A stretch of 49,062 nucleotides of DNA from an uncultured Eubacteriales bacterium (GCA_900552475.1 USAC01000006.1:1-49062), one strand, 5' to 3'; shown: positions 1-8,275, counted from the first letter of the stretch. Translations and numbers: made by a program. The notes: generated by a model not told the origin, from the letters alone.

Positions 1-91
1 CTTCGCACCGTGTTTGCACCATGAAAAACATTGATTTTACTGACTTCTTCAATGTTTTCTTATCTGGTGCTACCATTGGGGGAAATGTTTT

Positions 92-988
92 TCAGTCCAT
101 CACAGGCCGCTCATCGCCGTAGAAGAACACGGCGACGGTGCCGGGGCCGCTGTGCGAGCCGATGATCGTGCCGATGTCGCACAGGCGGATCCTGCCGCGG
201 AGCTTCGGGAAGCGCTCCTCGAGCGCGTCGATCAGCAGCTGCGCATCCTCCGGGCACTGGGAGTGGCACACGAAGCAGCGCTGGTCATAGCCGCGCCCGC
301 CCTGCGCGTGCTGCACCATCGCGTCGACCGTGGCCTGCACGGCCTTCTTCTTGCCGCGCACCTTGCCGTAGGCCTTGATCGCGCCCTTGCTGTCAAGGCG
401 CATGATCGGGCAGATGTTCATGATCGAGGCGACCATCGCCGTCGCGCCGGAGACGCGCCCTGTGCGGTGAAACTGCGTCATGTCGGAGGAGAAGAACTGG
501 TGGTGTACCTTGTTGCGGTTCCGCATGACCCAGTTGGCGACCTCGTCGAGCGAAGCGCCCGCATCGCGCATGTCGGCGGCGGTATCGACGAGCAGGCCGT
601 AGCCCGAGGAGGAGCAGAGCGTGTCGATCACGACGATCTTCTTATCGGGGTACTTCTCCTGCAGCATCTTGCCCGCGAACTCTGCGTTGTGCACCGAGCC
701 GGACTGGCCGGACGTGAAGCTCAGGTGCAGCAGATCGCCGTGCTGCAGCTGCTGTTCAAAGAAGTCGAGGTACGTCGCGACGTTGATCTGCGAGGTCTGC
801 GGGAGCTTTCCCTCCTGCAGAAAACGGTAAAACCGGGGCAGGGCCTCCGGGTCGCGGCCCATATCGTCGACGTATTCCTGCCCGTCGACGACGTAGGTGT
901 AAAACAGCACCGGGATATCGCGCTGCTCCATGTAGCTGTAGGGCAGATCCACCGTCGAGCAGCAGCTCAGAATGAATTTTCGTTCCAT
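92..988 (-). CDS. DegV family fatty-acid-binding protein
   Basis: 298 residues, the usual DegV length. The family binds a fatty acid in a two-domain fold and, in Firmicutes, can present it to fatty-acid kinase FakA for phosphorylation and phospholipid synthesis. Visible motifs are CCSTVDLP near the N terminus (residues 9-16), TSQIN (65-69) and LSFTSGQSGS (89-98), which form the ligand-head pocket in known DegV structures, plus HRTGRVSG further on. The ATG at 988 is preceded by AGGAGG at good spacing; the longer reading frame upstream has no ribosome binding site and crosses the promoter. No kinase gene is adjacent, so the partner is not known from this window. The fatty-acid role is from the family, not seen directly. 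Confidence 0.93.
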   Translation of the reverse strand: MERKFILSCCSTVDLPYSYMEQRDIPVLFYTYVVDGQEYVDDMGRDPEALPRFYRFLQEGKLPQTSQINVATYLDFFEQQLQHGDLLHLSFTSGQSGSVHNAEFAGKMLQEKYPDKKIVVIDTLCSSSGYGLLVDTAADMRDAGASLDEVANWVMRNRNKVHHQFFSSDMTQFHRTGRVSGATAMVASIMNICPIMRLDSKGAIKAYGKVRGKKKAVQATVDAMVQHAQGGRGYDQRCFVCHSQCPEDAQLLIDALEERFPKLRGRIRLCDIGTIIGSHSGPGTVAVFFYGDERPVMD

Positions 989-1037
989 AGAAAGCTCCTC
1001 CTGATATGATATATTAGATTTCCTGATTTTGCCTTTT

Positions 1038-1065
1038 ATTATACCGCGCCGCACGGCGCTGTCAA
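1038..1065 (-). promoter_or_regulatory. Promoter of the DegV gene with palindromic spacer
   Basis: On the minus strand, TTGACA (1060-1065), a 16-bp spacer and TATAAT (1038-1043). The spacer contains the perfect inverted repeat GCGCCG-TG-CGGCGC (1046-1059). The -35 hexamer overlaps the last codon region of the upstream flavoprotein gene, so this is an internal promoter at the end of the ruvX-flavoprotein unit. Confidence 0.75.
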
Positions 1066-2267
1066 TCCGCCAGCAGTCCCGCGAGCCGCCCACTCGACCA
1101 TGCCCACTGGAGGTTATAGCCGCCGCAGTCGCCGTCGATGTCGAGCACCTCGCCGCAGGCATAAAGCCCCGGTACAAGCAGGCTCTGCATCGTCCGCGGG
1201 TCGAACTCCTCCGTGCGCAGGCCGCCCGCCGTCACCTGCGCCTGATCGAAGCCGCAGACGCCCGTCACGGGCAGCGTGAAGCTGTGCAGCCCCGCCGCGA
1301 TGCGCCACAGGGCGTCCTCCGTGAGCGAGGACACGGGCTGACTTGTAAAGCCTGCGCGCTTGACAACCGTCTGGCCGAGCCGCGTGTGGACGCTCCCCGT
1401 CAGCAGCAGCGCGGCTTCGTGCGCGCCGAGCGATGCCTGCCGCTCGCGCAGCCAACGGAGCGTCCCCGCCATGTCCAGCTGCGGCAGCAGGTCGAGCGTG
1501 AGCAGCAGTCCCTCGCCCCCGGTGCTCACGGCGCGCGAGAGGTCGAAGATAGCCGGGCCGCTGACGCCGTACTCCGTGAAGAGAATTTCGCCGCGCCCCT
1601 GCGCGAGCACCTCGCGCCCGCGCAGCACACGGATATCGGCCTCGGCCTTCACGCCCTTGAGCCCGCGCGGGTACGTCGGATCGGTTTTCATCTGCACCAG
1701 CGACGGTAGCAGCGCCGTCCGGTGGTGACCGAGCTGCTTGGCGAGCTGATAGCCGTCCATCACGCCGCCGACTTTGCTGCCCGCCGCGCCGCCCGCGGCG
1801 AGGATGACGCGCTCCGCCGTGAGCGTCTCGCCGCTCTCCGTGCGGGCGGTAAAGGCGCCGCCGCGATGGCGTAGCTGCGTGATCACACAGCCGGTGCGCA
1901 GCTCGATCTCCGGCCGCTCAAGCGCGTAGCGCAGCACATCGAGCACCGAGCCCGCCATGTTGCTCGCGGGATAGACCCGCCCCGACGGCTCCGCCGCGGT
2001 CAACAGGCCGAGCCGCTCGAACCAGCCGAGCGTCTCCTCCGAGGGGAAGCGCTCGAGCGCCGGGCGGCAGAAGTCCACCGCCGCGCCGTGGTAGTGCGCG
2101 GGGGATGCGTGGAGATTACTGAGGTTGCAGCGGCCGTTGCCCGTCGCGAGGAGCTTGCGCCCGACGCGCGATTGCCGCTCGGCGAGGAGGACGCGGTGTC
2201 CCGCTTCCGCGGCGGTGAGCGCCGCGGCCATGCCCGACGCGCCCCCGCCGATCACGAGGACGGTCAT
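1062..2267 (-). CDS. BaiN/HI0933-family FAD-dependent oxidoreductase
   Basis: 401 residues, full length for the HI0933/BaiN/RdsA flavoprotein family. The N terminus has the FAD-binding GGGASG loop (residues 7-12), followed by the family signature GRKLLATGNGRCNLSN (about 36-51). The C terminus has the second FAD motif around LYACGEVLDIDGDCGGYN. Most members have no proven substrate; a few reduce bile-acid intermediates (BaiN), which cannot be claimed here because no other bai gene is present. The ATG overlaps the ruvX stop as ATGA, so the two are translationally coupled. Identity as a flavoprotein is secure; substrate is unknown. Confidence 0.92.
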   Translation of the reverse strand: MTVLVIGGGASGMAAALTAAEAGHRVLLAERQSRVGRKLLATGNGRCNLSNLHASPAHYHGAAVDFCRPALERFPSEETLGWFERLGLLTAAEPSGRVYPASNMAGSVLDVLRYALERPEIELRTGCVITQLRHRGGAFTARTESGETLTAERVILAAGGAAGSKVGGVMDGYQLAKQLGHHRTALLPSLVQMKTDPTYPRGLKGVKAEADIRVLRGREVLAQGRGEILFTEYGVSGPAIFDLSRAVSTGGEGLLLTLDLLPQLDMAGTLRWLRERQASLGAHEAALLLTGSVHTRLGQTVVKRAGFTSQPVSSLTEDALWRIAAGLHSFTLPVTGVCGFDQAQVTAGGLRTEEFDPRTMQSLLVPGLYACGEVLDIDGDCGGYNLQWAWSSGRLAGLLAD

Positions 2268-2689
2268 GACTGCGCCTCCAGTCTGCGCCGCGTGAGATAG
2301 CCCTCGAGCATCAGCGCCGCCGCGACGGCATCGACGGTCTTCTTGCGCTTTTTGGCGTTTTTGCCGTTGCTGAAGAGAATGTTGTGCGCGTCGATCGTTG
2401 TGCGCCGCTCGTCCCAGAGCGTGACGGAGAGTCCCGTCGCCGCGCGCAGCGTCTCAGCGAAGGCGGCGGCCTTCTCCGCGCGCGGGCCGAGCGTGCCGTC
2501 CATGTTCTTCGGATAGCCCAGCACCAGCTCCGTGACGCCGTGCCCGGCGATGAGCCGGACGATCTCCTCCACGACGATATCGGCCTTGCGGCTGTTGATA
2601 ACGGTGGAAAAGCCCGCGAGCGTCCCGGTGGGGTCGGAGATGGCGATGCCGGTGTGCGCGTCGCCGTAGTCGATGGCCATGATTTTCAT
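2264..2689 (-). CDS. ruvX: RuvX/YqgF Holliday junction resolvase-like nuclease
   Basis: 141 residues with an RNase H-like fold. Motifs in order: AIDYGDAHTGIAISD (residues 4-18), containing the first catalytic Asp; GYPKNMDGT; DERRTT; and VDAVAAALML, containing the last acidic residue. The family is a putative pre-16S rRNA 5'-end nuclease and Holliday junction resolvase. The usual K-R of DxGxKRIG is replaced by D-A-H-T, and GLPLNMDG by GYPKNMDG, so it is a divergent member. The start at 2689 has AGGAGG 8 nt upstream; the longer frame would run through the promoter. It overlaps the flavoprotein gene by 4 bp. Confidence 0.88.
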   Translation of the reverse strand: MKIMAIDYGDAHTGIAISDPTGTLAGFSTVINSRKADIVVEEIVRLIAGHGVTELVLGYPKNMDGTLGPRAEKAAAFAETLRAATGLSVTLWDERRTTIDAHNILFSNGKNAKKRKKTVDAVAAALMLEGYLTRRRLEAQS

Positions 2690-2728
2690 AGGGGTGTCCT
2701 CCTGCAGCGTGATTCGTCTTTCGCCCCT

Positions 2729-2757
2729 ATCATACACAAAAACGCGCCGCCCTGCAA
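2729..2757 (-). promoter_or_regulatory. Promoter of ruvX
   Basis: TTGCAG (2752-2757), 17-bp spacer, TATGAT (2729-2734) on the minus strand, about 40 nt before the ruvX start. Confidence 0.6.
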
Positions 2758-2831
2758 CCGAAAAAGGCCGAATCCCGTCGAAGCCGAGCGGAAAGACGGC
2801 TTCGTTTGTGAAAATGGCCATAAAATTGCGG

Positions 2832-2860
2832 TGGACAATCGTCATCTCTTGTGGTAATAT
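2832..2860 (+). promoter_or_regulatory. Promoter of the adenine deaminase gene
   Basis: TGGACA (2832-2837), 17-bp spacer, TAATAT (2855-2860). The leader to the ATG is only about 55 nt, too short for a purine riboswitch plus terminator, and none is visible. Confidence 0.55.
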
Positions 2861-2923
2861 GAGAAATTAATCAAACGAATCGTGTTTCCGGTGCCCGCCC
2901 GCGCGGGAGAAAGGAGTATCTCT

Positions 2924-4648
2924 ATGGCGATTGAGAGTTATGCCGGCAAGATTAACCGCAAGCTCAACAAGAAAATCCACGTCATCGACGTGGCCGCCGG
3001 GCGCACGCCCGCGGATCTGGTGCTGAAGAACGCGACGTATGTCAACGTGTTTTCCAACGAGCTCTGCCATGGGGACATCGCCGTGGCGGAGGGGCTGATC
3101 GTCGGCATGGGCTCCTACCACGGGCATGTGGAGGTCGACGTGACGGGGAAGATCGTGCTCCCCGGCTTCATCGACGCGCACATCCACCTCGAGAGCTCGC
3201 TTGTCAGCCCCAGGGAGTTTGCCAAGGCCGTCCTGCCGCACGGCACGACGACGGTCATCACCGACCCGCACGAGATCGCGAACGTCATGGGAACCGACGG
3301 CATCGAGTATATGATTCAGGCGACGGAGGATCTGCCCGTCGACGTGCGCTTCATGCTGCCGAGCTGTGTGCCCGCCACGCCGCTCGACGAGTCGGGCGCG
3401 AACCTCGACTACCGCGCCATCGACAGCTTCTATGACTATCCGCGCGTGCAGGGGCTGGCCGAGATGATGAATTTCGTCGGCGCGATCAACGCCGACCCGC
3501 AGGTCGTGGAGAAAATTGTCGCCGCGCAGGCGCACCACAAGAAGATCGACGGCCACGCGCCCGGCCTCAAGGGCAACGACCTCAACGCCTACATCGCCGC
3601 GGGCGTCTACTCCGACCACGAGTGCTCCGAGCTCGACGACGCCATTGCCAAGCTCCAGCGCGGCCAGTTTATCATGATCCGCGAGGGCACCGCCGCGCGC
3701 AACCTCGAGGCGCTCGCGCCGCTGCTGTGCGACAAGTACGTCGAGCGCTGCATGTTCTGCACCGACGACAAGCACCCGAGCGACCTGCTCGAAAAGGGGC
3801 ACATCGACTACATCGTCAAAAAGGCCATCTCTCTCGGCGTTGACCCGATTATCGCCGTCAAGGCCGCCTGCCACAACGCCGCGCGGTACTTCCTGCTCAA
3901 TAACCGCGGCGCCATCGCGCCGGGCTACCTCGGCGACTTCGTCATTATCAACAACTTCCGCGACTTCAATATCGAGATGGTCTATAAGCGAGGCAAGCTC
4001 ATGTACGACGGCGTCCTGCGCGAGTTCGACGCGCCGGAGATCGACCCGTACCTCGTGCGCCGCGCGCACGACACGTTCCACGTCGCGACGCTCACGGCCG
4101 GGGACTTCAGCGACGAGCGTCCCCACGCCGTGATCGGCATGGTGCCGGGGGAGATCGTCTCCGTCGACGGCGGCTATGCCGACCATATCGATACCGCGCA
4201 GGATATCCTGAAAATCGCCGTCATCGAGCGGCATAAGAACACGCACCACATCGGTCTCGGCTATATCCGGGGCTACGGGCTGACGCACGGCGCTGTTGCG
4301 ACCTCCATCAGCCACGACAGCCACAACATCATCGTCGTCGGCGCGTCGGAGGAGGATATGGCCGCCGCTGCGAACCGGATCGTCGAAAACCGCGGCGGCA
4401 TCACCGTTATGGACGGCGGCGCGGTGCTCGGTGAGGTGGCGCTGCCCATCGCGGGCATCATGTCCGATGACAGTCTCGAGATGGTCAACAGTGCCCTCGA
4501 GGCCGCGAAGGACGAGGCGTTCCGTCTCGGCGTGAACCGGGCGATCGACCCGTTCATGACGCTGAGCTTCATGGCGCTGCCGGTGATCCCGAGCCTGCGC
4601 ATCACCACGCGCGGCGTGTTCGATGTGAATACGCAGAGATACGTGTAA
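2924..4648 (+). CDS. ade: Adenine deaminase
   Basis: 574 residues, typical of bacterial adenine deaminase (AdeC), which converts adenine to hypoxanthine and ammonia in purine salvage. Amidohydrolase motifs are in order: HIHLESS (metal ligands), PHGTTTVITDPHEIANV, DGHAPGL, SDHECSE and CTDDKHPSDL; the C-terminal adenine deaminase domain follows. The ATG at 2924 has AAAGGAG at 2911-2916; the ORF extends 14 codons further upstream without a ribosome binding site. It is monocistronic, followed by a strong hairpin. With 8-oxoguanine deaminase and the nucleoside importer it indicates purine scavenging. Confidence 0.96.
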   Translation: MAIESYAGKINRKLNKKIHVIDVAAGRTPADLVLKNATYVNVFSNELCHGDIAVAEGLIVGMGSYHGHVEVDVTGKIVLPGFIDAHIHLESSLVSPREFAKAVLPHGTTTVITDPHEIANVMGTDGIEYMIQATEDLPVDVRFMLPSCVPATPLDESGANLDYRAIDSFYDYPRVQGLAEMMNFVGAINADPQVVEKIVAAQAHHKKIDGHAPGLKGNDLNAYIAAGVYSDHECSELDDAIAKLQRGQFIMIREGTAARNLEALAPLLCDKYVERCMFCTDDKHPSDLLEKGHIDYIVKKAISLGVDPIIAVKAACHNAARYFLLNNRGAIAPGYLGDFVIINNFRDFNIEMVYKRGKLMYDGVLREFDAPEIDPYLVRRAHDTFHVATLTAGDFSDERPHAVIGMVPGEIVSVDGGYADHIDTAQDILKIAVIERHKNTHHIGLGYIRGYGLTHGAVATSISHDSHNIIVVGASEEDMAAAANRIVENRGGITVMDGGAVLGEVALPIAGIMSDDSLEMVNSALEAAKDEAFRLGVNRAIDPFMTLSFMALPVIPSLRITTRGVFDVNTQRYV

Positions 4649-4654
4649 AAATTC

Positions 4655-4698
4655 ATGCAAGAGGGTACGGGGCCGAATGGCCCCGTACCCTCTTGCAT
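4655..4698 (+). terminator. Perfect 20-bp hairpin after ade
   Basis: Arms 4655-4674 and 4679-4698 are exact reverse complements around a GAAT loop. There is no U-run directly after it, so it may stop processive degradation as much as transcription. It directly abuts dispersed repeat copy A. Confidence 0.65.
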
Positions 4699-4847
4699 GA
4701 GGGGATTTCGCTGCGTTCCACGCCTTTGCCAGCTTTGCTGGCCTGCGACACTTCACTCCGCGCAGGGGGTTTTTTGCGGCGTACACGCCGCCGCGAAAAA
4801 CGGATTGGACTTTATTCGCGCCGTGCGCGGCGCGAACTCTGTGAGAC
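4699..4847 (+). repeat. Dispersed module 1, copy A
   Basis: Non-coding block shared with copies at 22618-22766 (reverse), 34208-34358 and, shortened, 25611-25648 (reverse). Landmarks: GGGATTTCGCTGCG after the hairpin, CTGCGACACT, a GC-rich inverted repeat GGCGTACACGCC flanked by TTTTTTGC and CGCGAAAAA, then CGGATTGGA, and the conserved end GCGAACTCTGTGAGAC (4832-4847). Confidence 0.85.
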
Positions 4848-4850
4848 ATG

Positions 4851-4881
4851 AAAGGGCGGGGCCGGTTGGCCCCGCCTTTTT
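4851..4881. terminator. Terminator between convergent ade and the Mbeg1-like gene
   Basis: Arms GGCGGGGCC and GGCCCCGCC around GGTT, with A-run and T-run flanks (AAA before, TTTTT at 4877-4881). It can serve both converging genes. Confidence 0.75.
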
Positions 4882-4890
4882 ACAATGCTT

Positions 4891-6054
4891 TTATTTGCTG
4901 TTTTTCCATTCGGAGAGGGCTTGGGTGGCGGCACGAAGGCCGCCGCCCGCGGCCTTCATCAGCTCGTCCTTCACGTCGATGGCGAGACGCCGCATCAGCT
5001 CGGTGATGATCTGCTTTTTCTTCTCGTCCGCGCCGATATAGCTGCGCAGCAGCGCCGCCTGCGCGGCGAAGCCGCCCGAGCGCAGGTCGTCGAGCGTGCG
5101 CATTTTGCCGCCCTGACTGAGGATTTCAAACAGCGCATTGCAGAACTCCTCACGCTCCTCCGGCGTCATGGAGCCGACCCACTCGCGCATCACGCCGTCG
5201 GAGAGCTTGCCGAGCTGTGAGCGTTCGCCGAGGTGGACGAAGCGGCCGCCGAGTACGCTCCACGACATCGGCTCGTGCTGCATGATGGCGCGGTTGCTGC
5301 TGTCGATGACGTCGTAGTCCTCCGCGTGGTCGAGCAGGACGCCGACGACGGAGGATTCCGGGATGAACGTGTGGATCCTGTCGGCAATGCGGCGGTATTC
5401 CTCCGTCTCGAGCACCGAGTTGAGAAAGCCCGGCCCGTCGTTGTTGTACGCCGCGAGCAGGCGGCGGCTCTGGATCCGCTCCGGCAGGTGCATCGCCGCC
5501 CAGACGGCGAGGTTGCCGCCCTTGGAGTGCCCGCCGAGACGGATTTTGCGGCGGCGCGCGGTGGCGGCCATCACCTCGGCGTAGGCCGCGGCGCGCTGCT
5601 GCGCGGGGATGGCCGAGAGGTAGCTCATGTTGAGATCCTCCTTCCACCCGACGAGCGAGCGGTCCGTCCCCATGAAGGCGATGAACAGCGTCTCGTCCGG
5701 CAGCAGGAACGACACCGCCGCGAACTGCATCTCACGCTCGTCGTCGTGGCTGCACTCATAGCCGTACATCCGCACCGCGCCGAAGCGCACCGTCTCCGAC
5801 GCCGCGCGCAGCACGGGGATATAGTCGAGGTTCGACAGGCCGAGCTGCTCGTCCTTTTCGCTCAGCAGAGCGCACACCTCACCGAGCGTCATGGCCTGCG
5901 CCGGCTCGCGCGAGCGCAGCCGCTCCACCCGGCGGAAATTGATATAGGAGATGATGCAGAGAACGAGGTTGTCGACCTCGTTGAAGCCGTCCTGCGCGAA
6001 CGTCAAATCCCCGCGCCAGTTCAGATAGTCCAGTACGTTTCCGCTGTGATCCAT
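4891..6054 (-). CDS. DUF2974/Mbeg1-like alpha/beta hydrolase
   Basis: 387 residues. N-terminal half: FNEVDNLVLCIISYINF near the start, a typical opening for DUF2974 proteins. Central nucleophile elbow GHSKGG supplies the probable catalytic Ser of an alpha/beta hydrolase, preceded by FIAFMGTDRSLVGWKEDLNM, which is the lipase-like oxyanion region. Family members are predicted cytosolic lipases/esterases of unknown substrate. The start is supported by GGGAGG just upstream. The gene is monocistronic, with its own promoter and the shared terminator downstream. The hydrolase fold is well supported; no substrate is claimed. Confidence 0.88.
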   Translation of the reverse strand: MDHSGNVLDYLNWRGDLTFAQDGFNEVDNLVLCIISYINFRRVERLRSREPAQAMTLGEVCALLSEKDEQLGLSNLDYIPVLRAASETVRFGAVRMYGYECSHDDEREMQFAAVSFLLPDETLFIAFMGTDRSLVGWKEDLNMSYLSAIPAQQRAAAYAEVMAATARRRKIRLGGHSKGGNLAVWAAMHLPERIQSRRLLAAYNNDGPGFLNSVLETEEYRRIADRIHTFIPESSVVGVLLDHAEDYDVIDSSNRAIMQHEPMSWSVLGGRFVHLGERSQLGKLSDGVMREWVGSMTPEEREEFCNALFEILSQGGKMRTLDDLRSGGFAAQAALLRSYIGADEKKKQIITELMRRLAIDVKDELMKAAGGGLRAATQALSEWKNSK

Positions 6055-6083
6055 AAAAGTCCTCCCGCCGTTTTTTCACGGGC

Positions 6084-6112
6084 AGTATAGCATATTTCGA
6101 TCCCCTGTGCAA
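6084..6112 (-). promoter_or_regulatory. Promoter of the Mbeg1-like gene
   Basis: TTGCAC (6107-6112), 17-bp spacer, TATACT (6084-6089) on the minus strand, 30 nt before the start codon. Confidence 0.6.
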
Positions 6113-6204
6113 GGGCATAACAGAACGCTATGCCTGCATAATGAAGCAAATCTTCCCAAGAAGAAACGGCAAATTTATAATAAATGACAGATAAGGCGTA
6201 TATG

Positions 6205-7086
6205 TCAGACAGGATTTGGTGCGCTTTGCCGCACATCCTCCCGCAGGCATGTCAGAAACGCGCGGATGACGGGGCTGGGCTTTCTGCCGCGCGCGACGGC
6301 CGCGCCGATCTCGCGATAGGCGGGCGGATCGATGGGCGCGAGGGTCACATGATCCGTCGCGCCGCGCAGCACCAGCTCGCTGAGAATGCTGCAGCCCATG
6401 CCCTGCTCGACCATCTTGATCACGGCGCTGTCCTCCATGGCAAGGCACGAAAAGCGCGGATGCACGCCGCCCCGCTCGAGCACGCGCAGCGACTCGAGAT
6501 CCGCGCCGGTGGACGGGATGAGAAAATCCCGCCCCTCAAAATACGAGACGGGTACCGTCTCGCCCACGTCCTCCTCCGGAGGAAGGACGGCGTAGAGGGG
6601 GTCATTCAGCAGCGGGACAAAATCCAGCGGCGCCGTGAAGCAGCAGCTCAGCAGGCCGATATCAATTTTCCCGTCGACGAGCCACTGCTCGATATCCATG
6701 CAGCTGCCGTCGCGGATGGTAAACTGCTATTATGGATAGAGCTGGCGGAAGAGCTTCATGCTGCGCGGCAGGATGCCGCGGGTGATGCTGGTATACGAGC
6801 CAATGCGCAGGATGCGCTCGCGCGCGGGGGCATGATCCGCAAGGGCGCGCTCAAGCGCACGGCTGCTCTCTAAAACGCGGTCGATATACGGCATGACGGC
6901 CTCACCCGCCTCTGTCAGCCGCACGCCTTTCGTCCCGCGGCGCAGGAGCGGATAGCCGACCTCTTGCTCGAGCCGCTTGAGCATCCCCGTCAGACCCGGC
7001 TGCGAATAGCCCATGTGCTCCGCCGCCTGCGTGATGCTGCCGATCTCGACGGCGGTCTTGAGCGCCTTCAGCTTTTCGATATCCAT
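6205..7086 (-). pseudogene. LysR-family regulator interrupted by tandem stops TAA TAG
   Basis: The N-terminal part (7086 down to 6733) holds a winged helix-turn-helix with AVEIGSITQAAEHMGYSQ and the start of the effector domain. The reading frame then meets TAA TAG (6727-6732) and continues in the same frame with QFTIRDGS and a complete effector-binding domain to 6205. Without the stops it would be a normal LysR protein of about 290 residues. It lies divergent to the butyrate kinase/VOR operon, so it probably was, or is, its regulator. The ATG at 7086 is chosen because GAGGTG precedes it; a GTG nine bases upstream is the alternative. It may be a true pseudogene, a split two-piece protein or a sequence error. 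Confidence 0.8.
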
Positions 7087-7106
7087 CGCACTCACCTCTT
7101 GGGTTC

Positions 7107-7135
7107 ATGCTATCACAAAGAAAAATCTTTGACAA
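7107..7135 (-). promoter_or_regulatory. LysR promoter with palindromic operator candidate
   Basis: TTGTCA (7130-7135), 17-bp spacer, TAGCAT (7107-7112) on the minus strand. The perfect palindrome CAAAGA-AAAA-TCTTTG (7116-7131) lies in the spacer. In the intergenic region shared with the butyrate kinase operon it is a plausible LysR site for self-repression and divergent control. Confidence 0.55.
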
Positions 7136-7192
7136 GAACAAACTCACGAAAGAAAGGAGCGTCCGGACGCCCGCCGTCTGGCAACAACCGAC

Positions 7193-8275
7193 ATGAACTA
7201 CCGCGTACTGGTCATCAACCCCGGCTCCACCTCCACGAAAATCGCCGTCTTTGAGGGCAAGGAGAAGCTCTTTGACACGACGCTGCGCTACAGCACCGAG
7301 GAGCTCGCGTCCTTCGGCTGGGTCATGGAGCAGGTGGACTTCCGCCGCGCCACGATCGAAAAGGCGCTGGCCGACAACAACATCGACCCCGACTCGCTTG
7401 ACGCGATCTGCGCCCGCGGCGGACAGGTGCCGTACTGCGCCGCCGGTACCTACCGCGTCGATCAGGCGATGGTGGACTTCATGTACACCCGCAGGCAGGG
7501 CGCGCACGCGTCGAACCTCGGCTGCGTGCTGGCGCTGCTTTTGGCAAAGCCCCTCGGCATCCCCGCCTACATCGTCGATCCTGTCATGGTCGACGAGATG
7601 GACGACGTCGCGCGCGTCTCCGGTCTGCCGGAGCTGCCGCGCAAGATGCAGGGCCACGCGCTCAACTGCCGCGCGATGGCCATCCGCTGCGCGGACGAGG
7701 TGCTGCATAAGCCCCTCGCCGACTGCCGCCTGATCGTGCTGCACCTCGGCGGCGGCTCGTGCCGCCTGTTCGTCGATGGCCGTATGGTCGACTGCGTCCG
7801 CGACGACGAGTGGATGTTCGCGCCCGAGCGCTTCGGCGGCGCGGCGATACAGGACGTCGTGACGCTGTGCTACTCCGGCAAGTACACCGAGAGCGAGATG
7901 ATGGGCTTTGTCCGCGGCAAGGGCGGCCTTGTAGCGCACCTCGGCACGTCGAACGCCATCGAGGTTGAAAAGCGCATTGAGGAGGGCGACTCCCATGCCA
8001 AGCTCGTCTATGACGGCATGCTCTACAGCAACGTCCGCGCCATCGGCGCCCTCGCGGCCGCGGCGGACGGCAAGATCGACCGCATCATCCTGACCGGCGG
8101 ACTGGCGCACTCGAAGTACGTCGCGGCGTACATCACGAAGAAGGTCTCCTTCATCGCACCGGTCGAGGTCATGGCGGGCGAGTTTGAGCTCGAGGCGCTC
8201 GCGGCGGGCGCATGCCGCGTGCTCGACGGCGAGGAGAAGGCGAAGGACTTCTCAAAGCTGCTGGAGAAAGCGTGA
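7193..8275 (+). CDS. buk: Butyrate kinase
   Basis: 360 residues, full length. It makes butyrate (or branched-chain acids) plus ATP from acyl-phosphate. Acetate/butyrate kinase motifs: NPGSTSTKIA (residues 9-18), GHALNCRAMA, the nucleotide-binding HLGGGS and ILTGGLAHS. Being first in an operon with a VOR-type oxidoreductase, it may act on isobutyryl- or isovaleryl-phosphate from amino-acid fermentation; this is inference, and no phosphotransbutyrylase is in the window. The only good Shine-Dalgarno (AAAGGAG, about 7153-7159) lies some 33 nt before the ATG, with a GC-rich hairpin between them; no better in-frame start exists. Confidence 0.94.
   Translation: MNYRVLVINPGSTSTKIAVFEGKEKLFDTTLRYSTEELASFGWVMEQVDFRRATIEKALADNNIDPDSLDAICARGGQVPYCAAGTYRVDQAMVDFMYTRRQGAHASNLGCVLALLLAKPLGIPAYIVDPVMVDEMDDVARVSGLPELPRKMQGHALNCRAMAIRCADEVLHKPLADCRLIVLHLGGGSCRLFVDGRMVDCVRDDEWMFAPERFGGAAIQDVVTLCYSGKYTESEMMGFVRGKGGLVAHLGTSNAIEVEKRIEEGDSHAKLVYDGMLYSNVRAIGALAAAADGKIDRIILTGGLAHSKYVAAYITKKVSFIAPVEVMAGEFELEALAAGACRVLDGEEKAKDFSKLLEKA

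Noticed and set aside
1..91. Imperfect inverted repeat (GCACCATGAAAAACATTGA near 17-35 with TCAATGTTTTC...TGGTGC near 50-73) at the window start
   Set aside because: Could be the DegV terminator or the end of a mobile element, but the window edge cuts the context and the U-run is poor, so no feature is called.
2867..4849. 660-codon frame on the minus strand opposite adenine deaminase
   Set aside because: Antisense shadow rich in Val, Asp, Arg and His; the plus strand encodes intact adenine deaminase motifs.
6727..6732. Programmed stop-codon readthrough in LysR
   Set aside because: Two consecutive stops make readthrough implausible, and no stimulating structure is evident; disruption or error is simpler.
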